From a virus: a stretch of DNA of 22,729 bases. Location of the stretch: IMG/VR virus record IMGVR_UViG_3300028299_000169, positions 1 through 22,729 of that record. One strand, written 5' to 3'. A model generated the notes under the pieces. The model was not told the origin of the DNA. It made no database searches and saw nothing but the letters and a program-made list of their open reading frames with translations. The translations under genes and the position numbers were made by a program. Shown in pieces: positions 1 to 6,312 of the stretch. Position 1 is the stretch's first letter. Every line of letters begins with the position of its first letter.

Positions 1-1
1 T

Positions 2-154
2 TTAATGTTTGTTCCTGTTTTGCGCTGGTGTCAAAAACACGAAATAAGATTTGTGGATTATGAACCGTCTTTCGTGCCTCAATGCCCCAAATGCAGGGAA
101 GAATTTTTCAATAAACTTTCTCCGAAAGATAACCTTACTAACCCCACAGCTTGA
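2..154 (+). CDS. Partial small hypothetical protein with CxxC motif (5' end outside window)
   Basis: An open frame runs from the window edge to a TGA at 152-154. An ATG at 5-7 could be the start, giving about 49 residues, but the frame is open to the edge, so the gene may begin earlier. It contains a single Cys-Pro-Lys-Cys pair near the middle, which hints at half of a zinc-binding site. It is followed within 15 nt by the next small gene in the same direction, as expected in a dense phage early region. I recognise no family. Confidence 0.45.
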   Translation, partial: LMFVPVLRWCQKHEIRFVDYEPSFVPQCPKCREEFFNKLSPKDNLTNPTA

Positions 155-168
155 ATAGGAGGGAAGGG

Positions 169-324
169 ATGAAAGAAAATGAATTTATTAGTAAAGTATT
201 TACTCCTGATAATAGAATAGAGTATGTGCCAAATGAAATAGCATTGGTTAGATATTCTTTGCGATATACAAAATTACTATCTTACAAGGAAATTTTTGGC
301 AGAAGAAAGCGAGTCTTAAAATGA
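169..324 (+). CDS. Small hypothetical protein (51 aa)
   Basis: ATG at 169 is preceded by a purine-rich SD (AGGAGGGAAGGG, 157-168). The 51-residue product is basic at its C-terminus (RRKR near the end) with no recognisable domain. Its TGA (322-324) overlaps the next start as ATGA, so the two are probably translationally coupled. The good ribosome site and the overlap are the evidence that it is real. Function unknown. Confidence 0.5.
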   Translation: MKENEFISKVFTPDNRIEYVPNEIALVRYSLRYTKLLSYKEIFGRRKRVLK

Positions 325-596
325 GCATTAGGGATTTTGAAGATTTTTTAAAAGAAAAACACGGAGAACAGTATGTCGGCACTGGCGATATGATGCCAGA
401 GGATTATGAGAAATGGCTCTCTGAACAGGATATTGATGCGTGGATAATTTGGGGCGATATGTATAAATCCGCCATCAAGTCAGAGTTGAAGGAGAAGATA
501 GATACTTGCGAAGTATTTACTACGGATAGAACATTGACGAAGGGAATAGAATTTATATCTAAATCCCAAATCCTAAAAATTATTGATGAGGCGTAG
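321..596 (+). CDS. Hypothetical acidic phage protein (91 aa)
   Basis: The start ATG overlaps the previous stop (ATGA). The product is acidic, mostly helical in appearance, and carries two tryptophans in a DAWIIWGD segment around residues 39-46. No catalytic motif is visible. The stop TAG (594-596) directly abuts the ATG of the next micro-gene at 597, so it sits in one co-translated string. Function unknown; a host-interaction or regulatory early protein is only a guess from position. Confidence 0.6.
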   Translation: MSIRDFEDFLKEKHGEQYVGTGDMMPEDYEKWLSEQDIDAWIIWGDMYKSAIKSELKEKIDTCEVFTTDRTLTKGIEFISKSQILKIIDEA

Positions 597-695
597 ATGG
601 ACTTATTTGACTATATACTTGTGTTTCTTGGTATTTTAGGAGCAGTTTCAACCATTATATTTTTATGCACACGATTAGCATATGTTATAAAGTAA
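597..695 (+). CDS. Single-pass membrane micro-protein (32 aa)
   Basis: ATG at 597 directly follows the upstream TAG. Of 32 residues, about 22 (ILVFLGILGAVSTIIFLC and what follows) form one hydrophobic stretch with short charged ends (Asp near the N-terminus, Lys at the C-terminus), as in a single transmembrane helix. There is no separate SD, so coupling to the upstream gene is likely. Family unknown. Confidence 0.45.
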   Translation: MDLFDYILVFLGILGAVSTIIFLCTRLAYVIK

Positions 696-705
696 AGGAG
701 GAAGA

Positions 706-840
706 ATGAAATTTTTTTTAATCTACTGGAGTTTTTTACCCGAATGGATAAATATTATTATCAACTGGTTCTGGTATATTTCTCTTGTAGGAATGGGAAC
801 AATGGGATTAACTTTTATTTACTATTGGTTTAGAAAGTGA
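706..840 (+). CDS. Small Trp-rich membrane protein (44 aa)
   Basis: A strong SD (AAAGGAGGAAG, 694-704) sits just before ATG 706. The 44 residues are very hydrophobic and rich in Trp and aromatics, with two possible membrane segments (around residues 3-8 and 15-42) and a basic RK end. The product would sit in the host membrane. Phage micro-proteins of this kind are sometimes superinfection-exclusion or lysis accessory proteins, but nothing here identifies which. Confidence 0.5.
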   Translation: MKFFLIYWSFLPEWINIIINWFWYISLVGMGTMGLTFIYYWFRK

Positions 841-853
841 GAAAGGAGAGTAG

Positions 854-943
854 ATGAGCCAATTTTGGAAAGGCTTTGTATATGGCGTATTAACTATAAT
901 CGCAATCAGCTGGATATATGAGTGGGTAATGGTGAATCCATGA
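854..943 (+). CDS. Membrane micro-protein (29 aa)
   Basis: The SD GAAAGGAGAG (841-850) precedes ATG 854. The 29-residue product has one hydrophobic stretch (about residues 8-22, FVYGVLTIIAISWIY) flanked by polar ends. It is the third membrane micro-protein in a row after 597-695 and 706-840, so the three may work together. Size alone keeps confidence moderate. Confidence 0.4.
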   Translation: MSQFWKGFVYGVLTIIAISWIYEWVMVNP

Positions 944-986
944 GAATACTGGAAACAGTATTTCTCTAAGGAGGTTCTAACTGCTG

Positions 987-1055
987 ATGAATAATCAACA
1001 AAAAGCATTAAAACCGATTAAAAACAATGGGTATTTTGAGGTAAAAACGCCATGA
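987..1055 (+). CDS. Putative micro-protein (22 aa)
   Basis: ATG 987 lies about 11 nt after a strong SD (AAGGAGGT, 968-975). The 22-residue basic product ends in a TGA that overlaps the next ATG (ATGA at 1052-1055). It may be a real micro-gene or mainly a translated leader for the next gene. No homology is recognisable. Confidence 0.35.
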   Translation: MNNQQKALKPIKNNGYFEVKTP

Positions 1056-1255
1056 AAATCACTAAAGTTACGAAGTCTTATTTTGAAACCGAAGGCGAAA
1101 GAGTCTACTTTTTCGAGCCTTTGGATGAAGAAATGACCATCACCGAGTTGCAGGAATTGATGGATGAGAATGAGAAGTTTTTGCTCAATGAGATTCAGAA
1201 AATGAAGAAAGAGGTAATCACGGAGCCCTCCGTGATTGACAAGGAGAAGAAATGA
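1052..1255 (+). CDS. Hypothetical helical protein (67 aa)
   Basis: The start overlaps the upstream stop by ATGA, and its own stop overlaps the next start by ATGA (1252-1255). The product is highly charged. After a short beta-like N-terminus (residues 1-20) there is a probable amphipathic helix from about residue 28 (TITELQELMDENEKFLLNEI), suggesting a coiled-coil or dimer region. No family recognised. Confidence 0.6.
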   Translation: MKITKVTKSYFETEGERVYFFEPLDEEMTITELQELMDENEKFLLNEIQKMKKEVITEPSVIDKEKK

Positions 1256-1446
1256 AAAACAATATAATGGAATCAGTGAATGGTAACAAGAAAAGCAAAA
1301 TAGTAGAAATAAATAGAAACAAGATAATTGCAAAAAGGACTTTTTTGTTTACTACACCTATGGGTAACAATAGTGTAGGTAATGAAATATTATATGATAA
1401 TCTTTTTGCAGCAATTACAGGAGAAGAAGAATGGTTAAAAGAATAA
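1252..1446 (+). CDS. Hypothetical protein (64 aa)
   Basis: ATGA-coupled to the upstream gene. The 64-residue product has a basic N-terminal third (NKKSKIVEINRNKIIAKR) and a more neutral C-terminus. It runs into the next gene, whose ATG lies at 1431 inside this one. Function unknown. Confidence 0.5.
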   Translation: MKNNIMESVNGNKKSKIVEINRNKIIAKRTFLFTTPMGNNSVGNEILYDNLFAAITGEEEWLKE

Positions 1447-1589
1447 AAAATAAAGAAAAAAGTTATGTAGATAGGGTAGAAATAGTTGTGGACAAAATTT
1501 TAGAGGGTGGTTATACCGAAGATGAATTAGAAGAAATTATATCGGTATGCGAAAGTGAGCTTAGTATATTGCAAGAGAGGTCAAAATGA
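1431..1589 (+). CDS. Hypothetical helical protein (52 aa)
   Basis: ATG 1431 is preceded by AGGAGAAGAAGA (1419-1430), a usable SD inside the end of the upstream gene. The 52-residue product has a basic start and a charged helical region (EDELEEIISVCESELSIL). It ends in ATGA overlap with the next start (1586-1589). No domain recognised. Confidence 0.5.
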   Translation: MVKRIKNKEKSYVDRVEIVVDKILEGGYTEDELEEIISVCESELSILQERSK

Positions 1590-1759
1590 AAAAGTTTATT
1601 CCAGCAGAACAAATATTTCAGAAAAAATTGTGGTCAATGGTGTGTGCTGAACCAGATATTAAAGGAAGAATAAGATTGCAAAAAACAAGGTTTCTTGTTA
1701 GAAAAAATGTTTTTGATTTTACGGTGACTATCGAGAGGGGAGATAAATTAAATGTCTAA
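1586..1759 (+). CDS. Hypothetical basic protein (57 aa)
   Basis: Coupled by ATGA to the previous gene, with GAGAGG just upstream as SD. The 57-residue product is basic (many Lys/Arg) with a beta-like C-terminal half (RFLVRKNVFDFTVTIERG). Its stop overlaps the next ATG at 1752. No recognised family. Confidence 0.5.
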   Translation: MKKFIPAEQIFQKKLWSMVCAEPDIKGRIRLQKTRFLVRKNVFDFTVTIERGDKLNV

Positions 1760-1985
1760 AATAAAATCTATCACTTTGGACTTTCCAAATGACACAGAAG
1801 GGAATTGCATATATTATTGTGTAGGACAGATTAACAAGAACACAGGTTTAACGGTAACTAAAATAATGGAAAATGGTTATTGTTGTGGAGATGGTGCTAC
1901 ACATATGTTTTATAGTATATTTTCAGATAATAAACTTATTGCCGATATGCATCAATATGGACATATTGTTTATGAAGAAGAATAA
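1752..1985 (+). CDS. Hypothetical protein (77 aa)
   Basis: ATG 1752 overlaps the preceding gene by 8 nt; GAGAGGGGAGA (1734-1744) is an excellent SD 7 nt upstream. The product looks like a small mixed alpha/beta protein with Cys at residues 19, 23 and the pair 44-45, but the spacing does not match a known zinc finger. Function unknown. Confidence 0.55.
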   Translation: MSKIKSITLDFPNDTEGNCIYYCVGQINKNTGLTVTKIMENGYCCGDGATHMFYSIFSDNKLIADMHQYGHIVYEEE

Positions 1986-2193
1986 ATACGCAAGGTGTTA
2001 TGGTTGTTATGCTTATGAATCCCTTGAATCTCCAGGTTTGTCTTGTATAGCTGGGGAAAAACAAAATATCATACAAAATAATACATCCATGACAGCATTC
2101 GCAACAAGGCATTTCTGTAGAGTAAAAAATATTAAAGATTTAGTTAAACGCCAAGAAGAATTTTTAGGGCGTGGATTGAGGACAAGAAAATGA
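1972..2193 (+). CDS. Small Cys-rich hypothetical protein (73 aa)
   Basis: I place the start at ATG 1972 (overlapping the previous stop by 14 nt) rather than further upstream, because the residues before it lie on top of the previous gene. GAAG bases just upstream are weakly SD-like. The product begins MKKNKYARCYGC, with further cysteines at 'SCIAG' and 'HFCRV', so four Cys could bind one zinc ion. The C-terminal third is basic and helical. It ends in an overlap with the next ATG at 2190. Confidence 0.5.
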   Translation: MKKNKYARCYGCYAYESLESPGLSCIAGEKQNIIQNNTSMTAFATRHFCRVKNIKDLVKRQEEFLGRGLRTRK

Positions 2194-2357
2194 AACTTAA
2201 AATTCAACCGACAGTTGTAAATGGAAAATGGTGTATGACATGGATTGAGAATGACACTATTGCTTCAAGAGACATGAACATATTGGAGTGGCTAAGATAT
2301 TTTCCAAGAATAATATTACAAGAATGGGTAACAGGATATAAATTCCCTAAAATATAA
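2190..2357 (+). CDS. Hypothetical protein (55 aa)
   Basis: ATG 2190 overlaps the previous stop (ATGA). The 55-residue product is Trp-rich (four Trp) with an N-terminal beta-like stretch and a helical C-terminal half. TAA (2355-2357) is one base from the recombinase ATG at 2359, so the recombinase may be translated by reinitiation. Function unknown. Confidence 0.5.
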   Translation: MKLKIQPTVVNGKWCMTWIENDTIASRDMNILEWLRYFPRIILQEWVTGYKFPKI

Positions 2358-2358
2358 C

Positions 2359-2964
2359 ATGATACTAAAATCAACAGAAGCAAGTAAGTATATCGGCGTA
2401 AGCATAAACACAATCAAGACACTTGCCAATAACGGGAAGATTAAATCTTTCAAGACCACTGGCGGGCATAGACGTTTTATGCAAGAGGACTTAGACCACT
2501 TCACTGGAAAGGTTACAGAGAAGCACGATAAAGTCACTGTTGTCTATGCCAGATGTTCTACCGCAAAGCAGAAAGAAAACCTTGAACGCCAGAAAGACAG
2601 GCTGATGAAACACGCTGAATCACAGGGTTATAAATACATTGTGATTGATGAGATAGCCAGCGGAATAAACGAGAAACGCAAAGGCTTGCACAAGTTATTG
2701 AACATGGCTTTTCAAGGAAAAATTGAGCGTGTCCTGATTGAATACAAAGACCGAATTGCTCGCTTTGGTTATGAATACCTCTGGTCAATCTTCCGCAATC
2801 TTGGGATTACGGTTGAAATCATGGAGAACAGGGAAAAGAAATACGAAGAAGAACTGGCAGAGGACATCATGAAGATATTGACCTGTTATTCAGCCAGATA
2901 TTACGGGGCAAGAGGCGGTAGAAAGAAGAAAATAGCAGTTGTCGAATCTAACGAGATTAAATAA
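2359..2964 (+). CDS. IS607-type serine recombinase (MerR-like HTH + resolvase domain), no TnpB partner
   Basis: The 201-residue protein has the two-part plan of IS607 TnpA. Residues 1-50 form a MerR/excisionase-type winged helix (SINTIKTLANNGKIKSFKT, then TGGHRRF). From about residue 58 there is a resolvase catalytic domain with YARCS (Ser67 as the expected nucleophile), a QKENLERQ segment and YKDRIARFG, matching the conserved DR(L)ARFG Arg region of this family. The family joins DNA through a covalent Ser-DNA intermediate. Typical IS607 tnpA is followed by tnpB; here no TnpB-like gene follows, only sugar-modification genes. No SD precedes ATG 2359, and the upstream TAA is one base away, pointing to coupled translation. 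It may be an integrase or inversion enzyme for the phage, or a stranded transposase. Confidence 0.88.
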   Translation: MILKSTEASKYIGVSINTIKTLANNGKIKSFKTTGGHRRFMQEDLDHFTGKVTEKHDKVTVVYARCSTAKQKENLERQKDRLMKHAESQGYKYIVIDEIASGINEKRKGLHKLLNMAFQGKIERVLIEYKDRIARFGYEYLWSIFRNLGITVEIMENREKKYEEELAEDIMKILTCYSARYYGARGGRKKKIAVVESNEIK

Positions 2965-2970
2965 GGAGGT
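2963..2970 (+). promoter_or_regulatory. Strong SD for the natural start of the GT9 gene
   Basis: AAGGAGGT lies 8 nt before ATG 2979. It is the best ribosome site in this part of the window, and it serves a reading frame that stops after 15 codons because of a frame disruption (see 2979-3026). The internal ATG at 3032 has no comparable site. Confidence 0.75.
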
Positions 2971-2978
2971 GATGCTCA

Positions 2979-3026
2979 ATGCCCCAGTCAATTAGGATAC
3001 TAATTGTGCGTCTTGGGGCGATATAG
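2979..3026 (+). pseudogene. Out-of-frame 5' end of the GT9 glycosyltransferase
   Basis: From ATG 2979 the frame reads MPQSIRILIVRLGAI and then meets TAG at 3024-3026. This is the classic first strand and glycine loop of heptosyltransferases (ILxVRxGxIGD). In the frame of the downstream gene, the codons before ATG 3032 are ATA GGG GAC (3023-3031), giving I-G-D-M-I-G. Removing two bases of the ATAT at 3021-3024 would join them exactly as RLGAIGDMIG. So the gene has a 2-nt insertion (or equivalent) here: a real mutation, a strain variant or a sequence error. Confidence 0.75.
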
Positions 3027-3031
3027 GGGAC

Positions 3032-4132
3032 ATGATCGGTATTACTCCCCTATGTCGTTATCTCAAACAACAAGGCAACGAAGTCTATTGTCTTACCAAG
3101 AATACCGGAGAGGAAATCCTACGGTATAATCCGAATGTGGATAAACTGATACTTTACAATGATGAACTAAAAAAGATGTTCTCTGGATTAGACGAAGTTC
3201 CAAATAGAAAGTTAGGAGATTTCTTTAAGGCTACCGCGCAGGCTTATGAATGCGAAAGGATAATCAATCTCTGCGAGAGTTGGGAGGTTAAACTGGCCCG
3301 GTGTCCGCATGAGCCGGATTTCAAGTATCCGCTTACGATTGCGCGAGAGCAGTGCGACATAAATTACTATGAGCAGATATTCAGGTTGGCGGAAGAACCC
3401 GCAAAGGGAATTATGAGTTATTCTGCTTTTGATAGTTCTTTTTTTACTCCCGAAATGTTCTTCAGCCCGGAAGAAACAATCAAGATGGGCAACGACTTTA
3501 TAGACTTCCGCAAGCTCGGCAAGTTTGTAATCCTCTGGGGGCTATCCGGCAGCGCGGCTAACAAGACCTACCCTTATGTGCCGGAAGTTATATTTCCTAT
3601 CCTCAAGAAATATCCGAAAGTGTGTTTTCTTACCGTAGGGGATGAGGTATGCCGAGTGCTTGAATTTGAACTTAATCCTGATTTCTATAAAGACAAGAAT
3701 GTCAATAAACAAAAGTTATGCGAAAGGATTATAAGGAAATCGGCTCAATGGTCTATTCGTGAGAGTTGTCTGGCTACTAAATATGCTAATCTTGTGATTG
3801 CTCCGGACACAGGGATATTGCACGCTTCGGGGATGTTTAACACTCCCAAAATAGGGTTATTAAACCATACCACCATAAAAAATATTACAAAACATTTCAA
3901 GAATGACTTTTCTCTCCACGCTTCCGAAGGTCAGCATCCTTTCTTTGGGCCGGTAAGTTGTTCTCCTTGCTTTAAAATCCACTACTCCAAAAAGATAACC
4001 TGTAACATGGATGATGTAAAAGGAACGCAAGCGCCGATCTGCATGACTCATGGAATACCTGCTGATAAAGTAATAAAACGCATTGAGGAGGTAGTCAATG
4101 GAGCACCGTTTTTTCAAACCCAGGACGCTTGA
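3032..4132 (+). CDS. GT9 (ADP-heptose:LPS heptosyltransferase-like) glycosyltransferase, N-terminus disrupted
   Basis: The 366-residue open frame resembles glycosyltransferase family 9, which transfers heptose or related sugars from nucleotide donors to surface glycans. The C-terminal half carries the family hallmark: VILWGLSGSAANKTYPY (about 166-182, donor-domain start) and APDTGILHASGMFNTPKIGL (257-276), matching the DxGxxH and P-x-x-x-L donor-binding region. The usual first beta strand and RLGAIGD loop are encoded just upstream in another frame (2979-3026), so this ORF starts at an internal ATG with only AGGGG two bases before it. If translated only from 3032 the enzyme lacks part of its acceptor domain. 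Overlaps the next gene by 35 nt. Confidence 0.8.
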   Translation: MIGITPLCRYLKQQGNEVYCLTKNTGEEILRYNPNVDKLILYNDELKKMFSGLDEVPNRKLGDFFKATAQAYECERIINLCESWEVKLARCPHEPDFKYPLTIAREQCDINYYEQIFRLAEEPAKGIMSYSAFDSSFFTPEMFFSPEETIKMGNDFIDFRKLGKFVILWGLSGSAANKTYPYVPEVIFPILKKYPKVCFLTVGDEVCRVLEFELNPDFYKDKNVNKQKLCERIIRKSAQWSIRESCLATKYANLVIAPDTGILHASGMFNTPKIGLLNHTTIKNITKHFKNDFSLHASEGQHPFFGPVSCSPCFKIHYSKKITCNMDDVKGTQAPICMTHGIPADKVIKRIEEVVNGAPFFQTQDA

Positions 4133-4787
4133 GGATGCAAAAGGCTGGATACTTTCCTCCCACGAAAACGCATCTACAGAGGAAAGATGGGAAACAGAAA
4201 CCCCTATTTTTTCTCAACACATCCTCAAATATGCTAAAGATAACTTCCGGATACTTGATTATGGCTGCGGGATAGGAAGATTAGCCAAAGAAATATTATT
4301 ACAGAACGCCACTGTAAGCGTTGTCGGCCTTGATGATTCCAGTGTAATGCTTATGCAGGCCCCTTATTATGTAATGAACAAGAGATTTTCTACTGTCAGG
4401 CCTAAAGACCTGGAGGGGATGTTTGATGTTATTTATAATATCTATGTGATGCAACATATCCCCGCCATAGAGATAAGGGATTCCCTGCGCCGGATGTATT
4501 CGCATTTGAAAGACGAAGGGGTATTGATATATTGCTCAAGTAATTTCCGCCATGCTATCCGGTTTGATGACAAGATAGAATTCTTTGATGATTCATTCCT
4601 GGGGGTAAACTTATACGAGGAATTAACTAATTTTTTTGATGTCATAGAACCCTTATTCAGCAGGGAAGTATTAGATTCTAACCCCTTGCTCAAAAATATA
4701 ATTGAAGGTTCGGAGATTAGGGAAGATAAGACATTCCTGATACCGCACTATGCGTTAGTTTGCAGAAAGAAAAAGGGAATATGCTAA
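4098..4787 (+). CDS. Class I SAM-dependent methyltransferase
   Basis: The 229-residue protein has motif I RILDYGCGIGRLAKE (51-65) and VVGLDDSS with an acidic pair as motif II. The mid-region YNIYVMQHIP corresponds to motif IV, and LKDEGVLIYCSSN is the usual post-IV strand, so the complete Methyltransf_11/25 fold is visible. The N-terminal 45 residues are extra and might contact the acceptor. ATG 4098 has a good SD (GAGGAGGT, 4084-4091) and overlaps the GT9 gene. Placed among sugar genes, it most likely methylates a sugar or a glycan end; the substrate is not readable from sequence. Confidence 0.85.
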   Translation: MEHRFFKPRTLEDAKGWILSSHENASTEERWETETPIFSQHILKYAKDNFRILDYGCGIGRLAKEILLQNATVSVVGLDDSSVMLMQAPYYVMNKRFSTVRPKDLEGMFDVIYNIYVMQHIPAIEIRDSLRRMYSHLKDEGVLIYCSSNFRHAIRFDDKIEFFDDSFLGVNLYEELTNFFDVIEPLFSREVLDSNPLLKNIIEGSEIREDKTFLIPHYALVCRKKKGIC

Positions 4788-5314
4788 AATTAAATTTAGG
4801 TTGCGGTGATGATTACAAAGAAGGGTTTGTTAATGTAGATAAAGACCCTGCCATAAAAACCGACCTCGTCCATGATGTTTCAGAGAGGATGCCCTTTAAA
4901 GATAATAGCGTGGATGAAATCCAATGCTTCAATATCCTCGAACATCTGTCTAATTTTGTGGAGGTTATGTTTGATTTATATAGGGTGCTAAAAGAAGGTG
5001 GGATATTGATAATTTCAGTTCCGGAGTTCCCCTGCCGTGCCTGTGTCGGTGATCCTACCCACCAGAAGTTATTTATTATGGAAACTTTCTTTATGTTTTG
5101 CCATCCCGAAGTATTTAAGGCGAGTAATTTTATAGGCGCGGGAATGTTTGATGTAGAGGATGCGCGCAGGATATTTTGGGATTACGAGGATGGGAGAAAG
5201 CCAGGTTCTTACTATACTGAAATCAGGATAACCTTAAAAAAGGTTTCCCCGGATTACTGGAAAACAGAAAGAGAGAAAAGGTTGATATTTAAAGAAGGGA
5301 TATTAAAAAGATAA
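4781..5314 (+). CDS. Short class I SAM-dependent methyltransferase
   Basis: I choose ATG 4781 (177 aa) over an upstream TTG at 4760, because MLKLNLGCGDDYKEGFVNVD is the usual N-terminus of this family and the ATG overlaps the upstream TAA (ATGCTAA). Motif I LNLGCGD is at residues 4-10, the acidic NVDKD follows, then PFKDNSVDEI and NILEHLSN, then VLKEGGILIISVPE. These are the standard elements of small Methyltransf_11-type proteins linked to glycan biosynthesis clusters. The C-terminus is basic. It is the second of three consecutive methyltransferases. Confidence 0.85.
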   Translation: MLKLNLGCGDDYKEGFVNVDKDPAIKTDLVHDVSERMPFKDNSVDEIQCFNILEHLSNFVEVMFDLYRVLKEGGILIISVPEFPCRACVGDPTHQKLFIMETFFMFCHPEVFKASNFIGAGMFDVEDARRIFWDYEDGRKPGSYYTEIRITLKKVSPDYWKTEREKRLIFKEGILKR

Positions 5315-5320
5315 TTTACT

Positions 5321-6082
5321 ATGGATAACCGTTGCCCTTTATGTCGGCGCGAAGTCTATCAGTCAATAAAGACCAAAAGCAAGGTTGAGGATACTGACGA
5401 TTTTAATATTTCAACCTGGCTTATGTGCCAATGTGGATGTATCTTCAATCAAGAAGAACATGACCCTAAAGAAGTATTTACTAAAGATTACCTCAAAAAC
5501 TATGCGGAACTCAAGGATATAAAAGAAAACCTGGATTATTATATTTATACTTATTTGCCTTTTATCGAAGAGATAACCTATGGCCGTAAGTTTTTGGATG
5601 TCGGATACTGTTTTGATTTGAATATCCTTGAGATGCGCGGGCGCGGCTGGCTTGCTACTGGAATAGACTTGATAGAGAATAAGGATTACCATACCGGCGA
5701 CTTCTTGACCTTCGACTTCGGCAAGGAACGCTTTGACTTTATTAAGATGACCGATTTCCTGCAATGCGTCAAAGACCCGCTTGCCGCACTCCGTAAGGCT
5801 TACGGTCTGCTTTATCCTGCCGGCGTATTGATGATCGTTACCCCTGATACCGATTTAATCAAAAATGATTATTTTCCGAATTGGGGACATTGGAATACAA
5901 AAGGGAATAGGCAGTATGTAAATGAGCAGATACTCCGCGATATGCTGGCAAAGTGCGATGATAACCTCTCTGGAAAATTTACGGTAAAGTTAGTGCATCG
6001 GGATTTAAGCAAGAGGTTTGTTTCGTGGAATACAATCCACTTGATAGCGCAAAAAGAAAAGCGGGAGATTGCTATTGCCTGA
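5321..6082 (+). CDS. Zinc-ribbon-headed methyltransferase-like protein with degenerate motif I
   Basis: The 253-residue protein opens with CPLC (Cys5, Cys8) and a second cluster CQCGC (36-40), a zinc ribbon like those leading sugar C-methyltransferases. A Methyltransf_23-type domain follows: KFLDVGYCFD (90-99) where a LDVGCGxG loop is expected, then ATGIDLIEN, FDFIKMTDFLQCVKDP and GLLYPAGVLMIVTPD. The SAM loop lacks the usual glycines, so binding may be altered or lost. There is no good SD, and the start follows the upstream stop by 6 nt. Best guess: sugar methyltransferase or a non-catalytic relative. Confidence 0.75.
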   Translation: MDNRCPLCRREVYQSIKTKSKVEDTDDFNISTWLMCQCGCIFNQEEHDPKEVFTKDYLKNYAELKDIKENLDYYIYTYLPFIEEITYGRKFLDVGYCFDLNILEMRGRGWLATGIDLIENKDYHTGDFLTFDFGKERFDFIKMTDFLQCVKDPLAALRKAYGLLYPAGVLMIVTPDTDLIKNDYFPNWGHWNTKGNRQYVNEQILRDMLAKCDDNLSGKFTVKLVHRDLSKRFVSWNTIHLIAQKEKREIAIA

Positions 6083-6227
6083 AGATAAACTCCAGAAGCG
6101 TTATGAGATTTTAGATAAACTCATAGAGTTATTATCTCATGGTGAGGCTAAAATCAAGTGGGCTGATAAAACAATAACCGTAGTTGAGGATATAGAAACA
6201 CCTGAAAATTGCAAGATAACTAAATAG
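6075..6227 (+). CDS. Small hypothetical protein (50 aa), TTG start
   Basis: A frame from TTG 6075, preceded at 7 nt by GGGAG (6063-6067), gives a 50-residue charged protein (starts xPEDKLQKRYEILDKLIELL, helical) ending in TAG at 6225-6227. It overlaps the end of the methyltransferase gene by 8 nt. It is followed by a hairpin/terminator region. Similar short helical proteins are common before phage packaging genes, but I recognise no family. Confidence 0.45.
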   Translation: MPEDKLQKRYEILDKLIELLSHGEAKIKWADKTITVVEDIETPENCKITK

Positions 6228-6240
6228 TTGACTTGATGAG

Positions 6241-6306
6241 GTGCTGAAAGGCACTGACAAAGAGAGGCGATTTTTACACCGATAGGTGTAGAGGTCGCCT
6301 TTTTTG
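6241..6306 (+). terminator. Rho-independent-type terminator (double hairpin)
   Basis: A small hairpin GTGC/GCAC (6241-6244 with 6251-6254) is followed by a larger one. Its outer stem AGGCGA (6265-6270) pairs with TCGCCT (6295-6300), and its inner stem TACACC (6275-6280) pairs with GGTGTA (6285-6290) around a GATA loop. A run of T follows at once (6300-6305). It closes the methyltransferase cassette. It also lies only 13 nt before ATG 6313, which has no SD. Confidence 0.75.
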
Positions 6307-6312
6307 TTTATT

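Noticed and set aside
940-969. Nine-codon ORF overlapping the end of the membrane micro-protein
   Set aside because: Too short to support. Coupling to the next SD is more likely just leader translation.
995-1333. Reverse-strand ORF of about 112 codons (also 11174-11446, 10325-10906, 17414-17779)
   Set aside because: These are shadows of better-supported + strand genes, have no SD, and their products show no domain.
2359-2964. A complete IS607 insertion sequence
   Set aside because: No tnpB and no recognisable element ends. The gene is tightly coupled to neighbours on both sides.
3015-3035. Programmed -1 frameshift in the GT9 gene
   Set aside because: No X XXY YYZ slippery site, and a -1 shift adds an extra Ile, whereas removal of two bases gives the exact family motif.
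6228-6256. Promoter with TTGACT at 6228-6233
   Set aside because: No TATAAT-like -10 is found 16-18 nt downstream; the region is occupied by hairpins.
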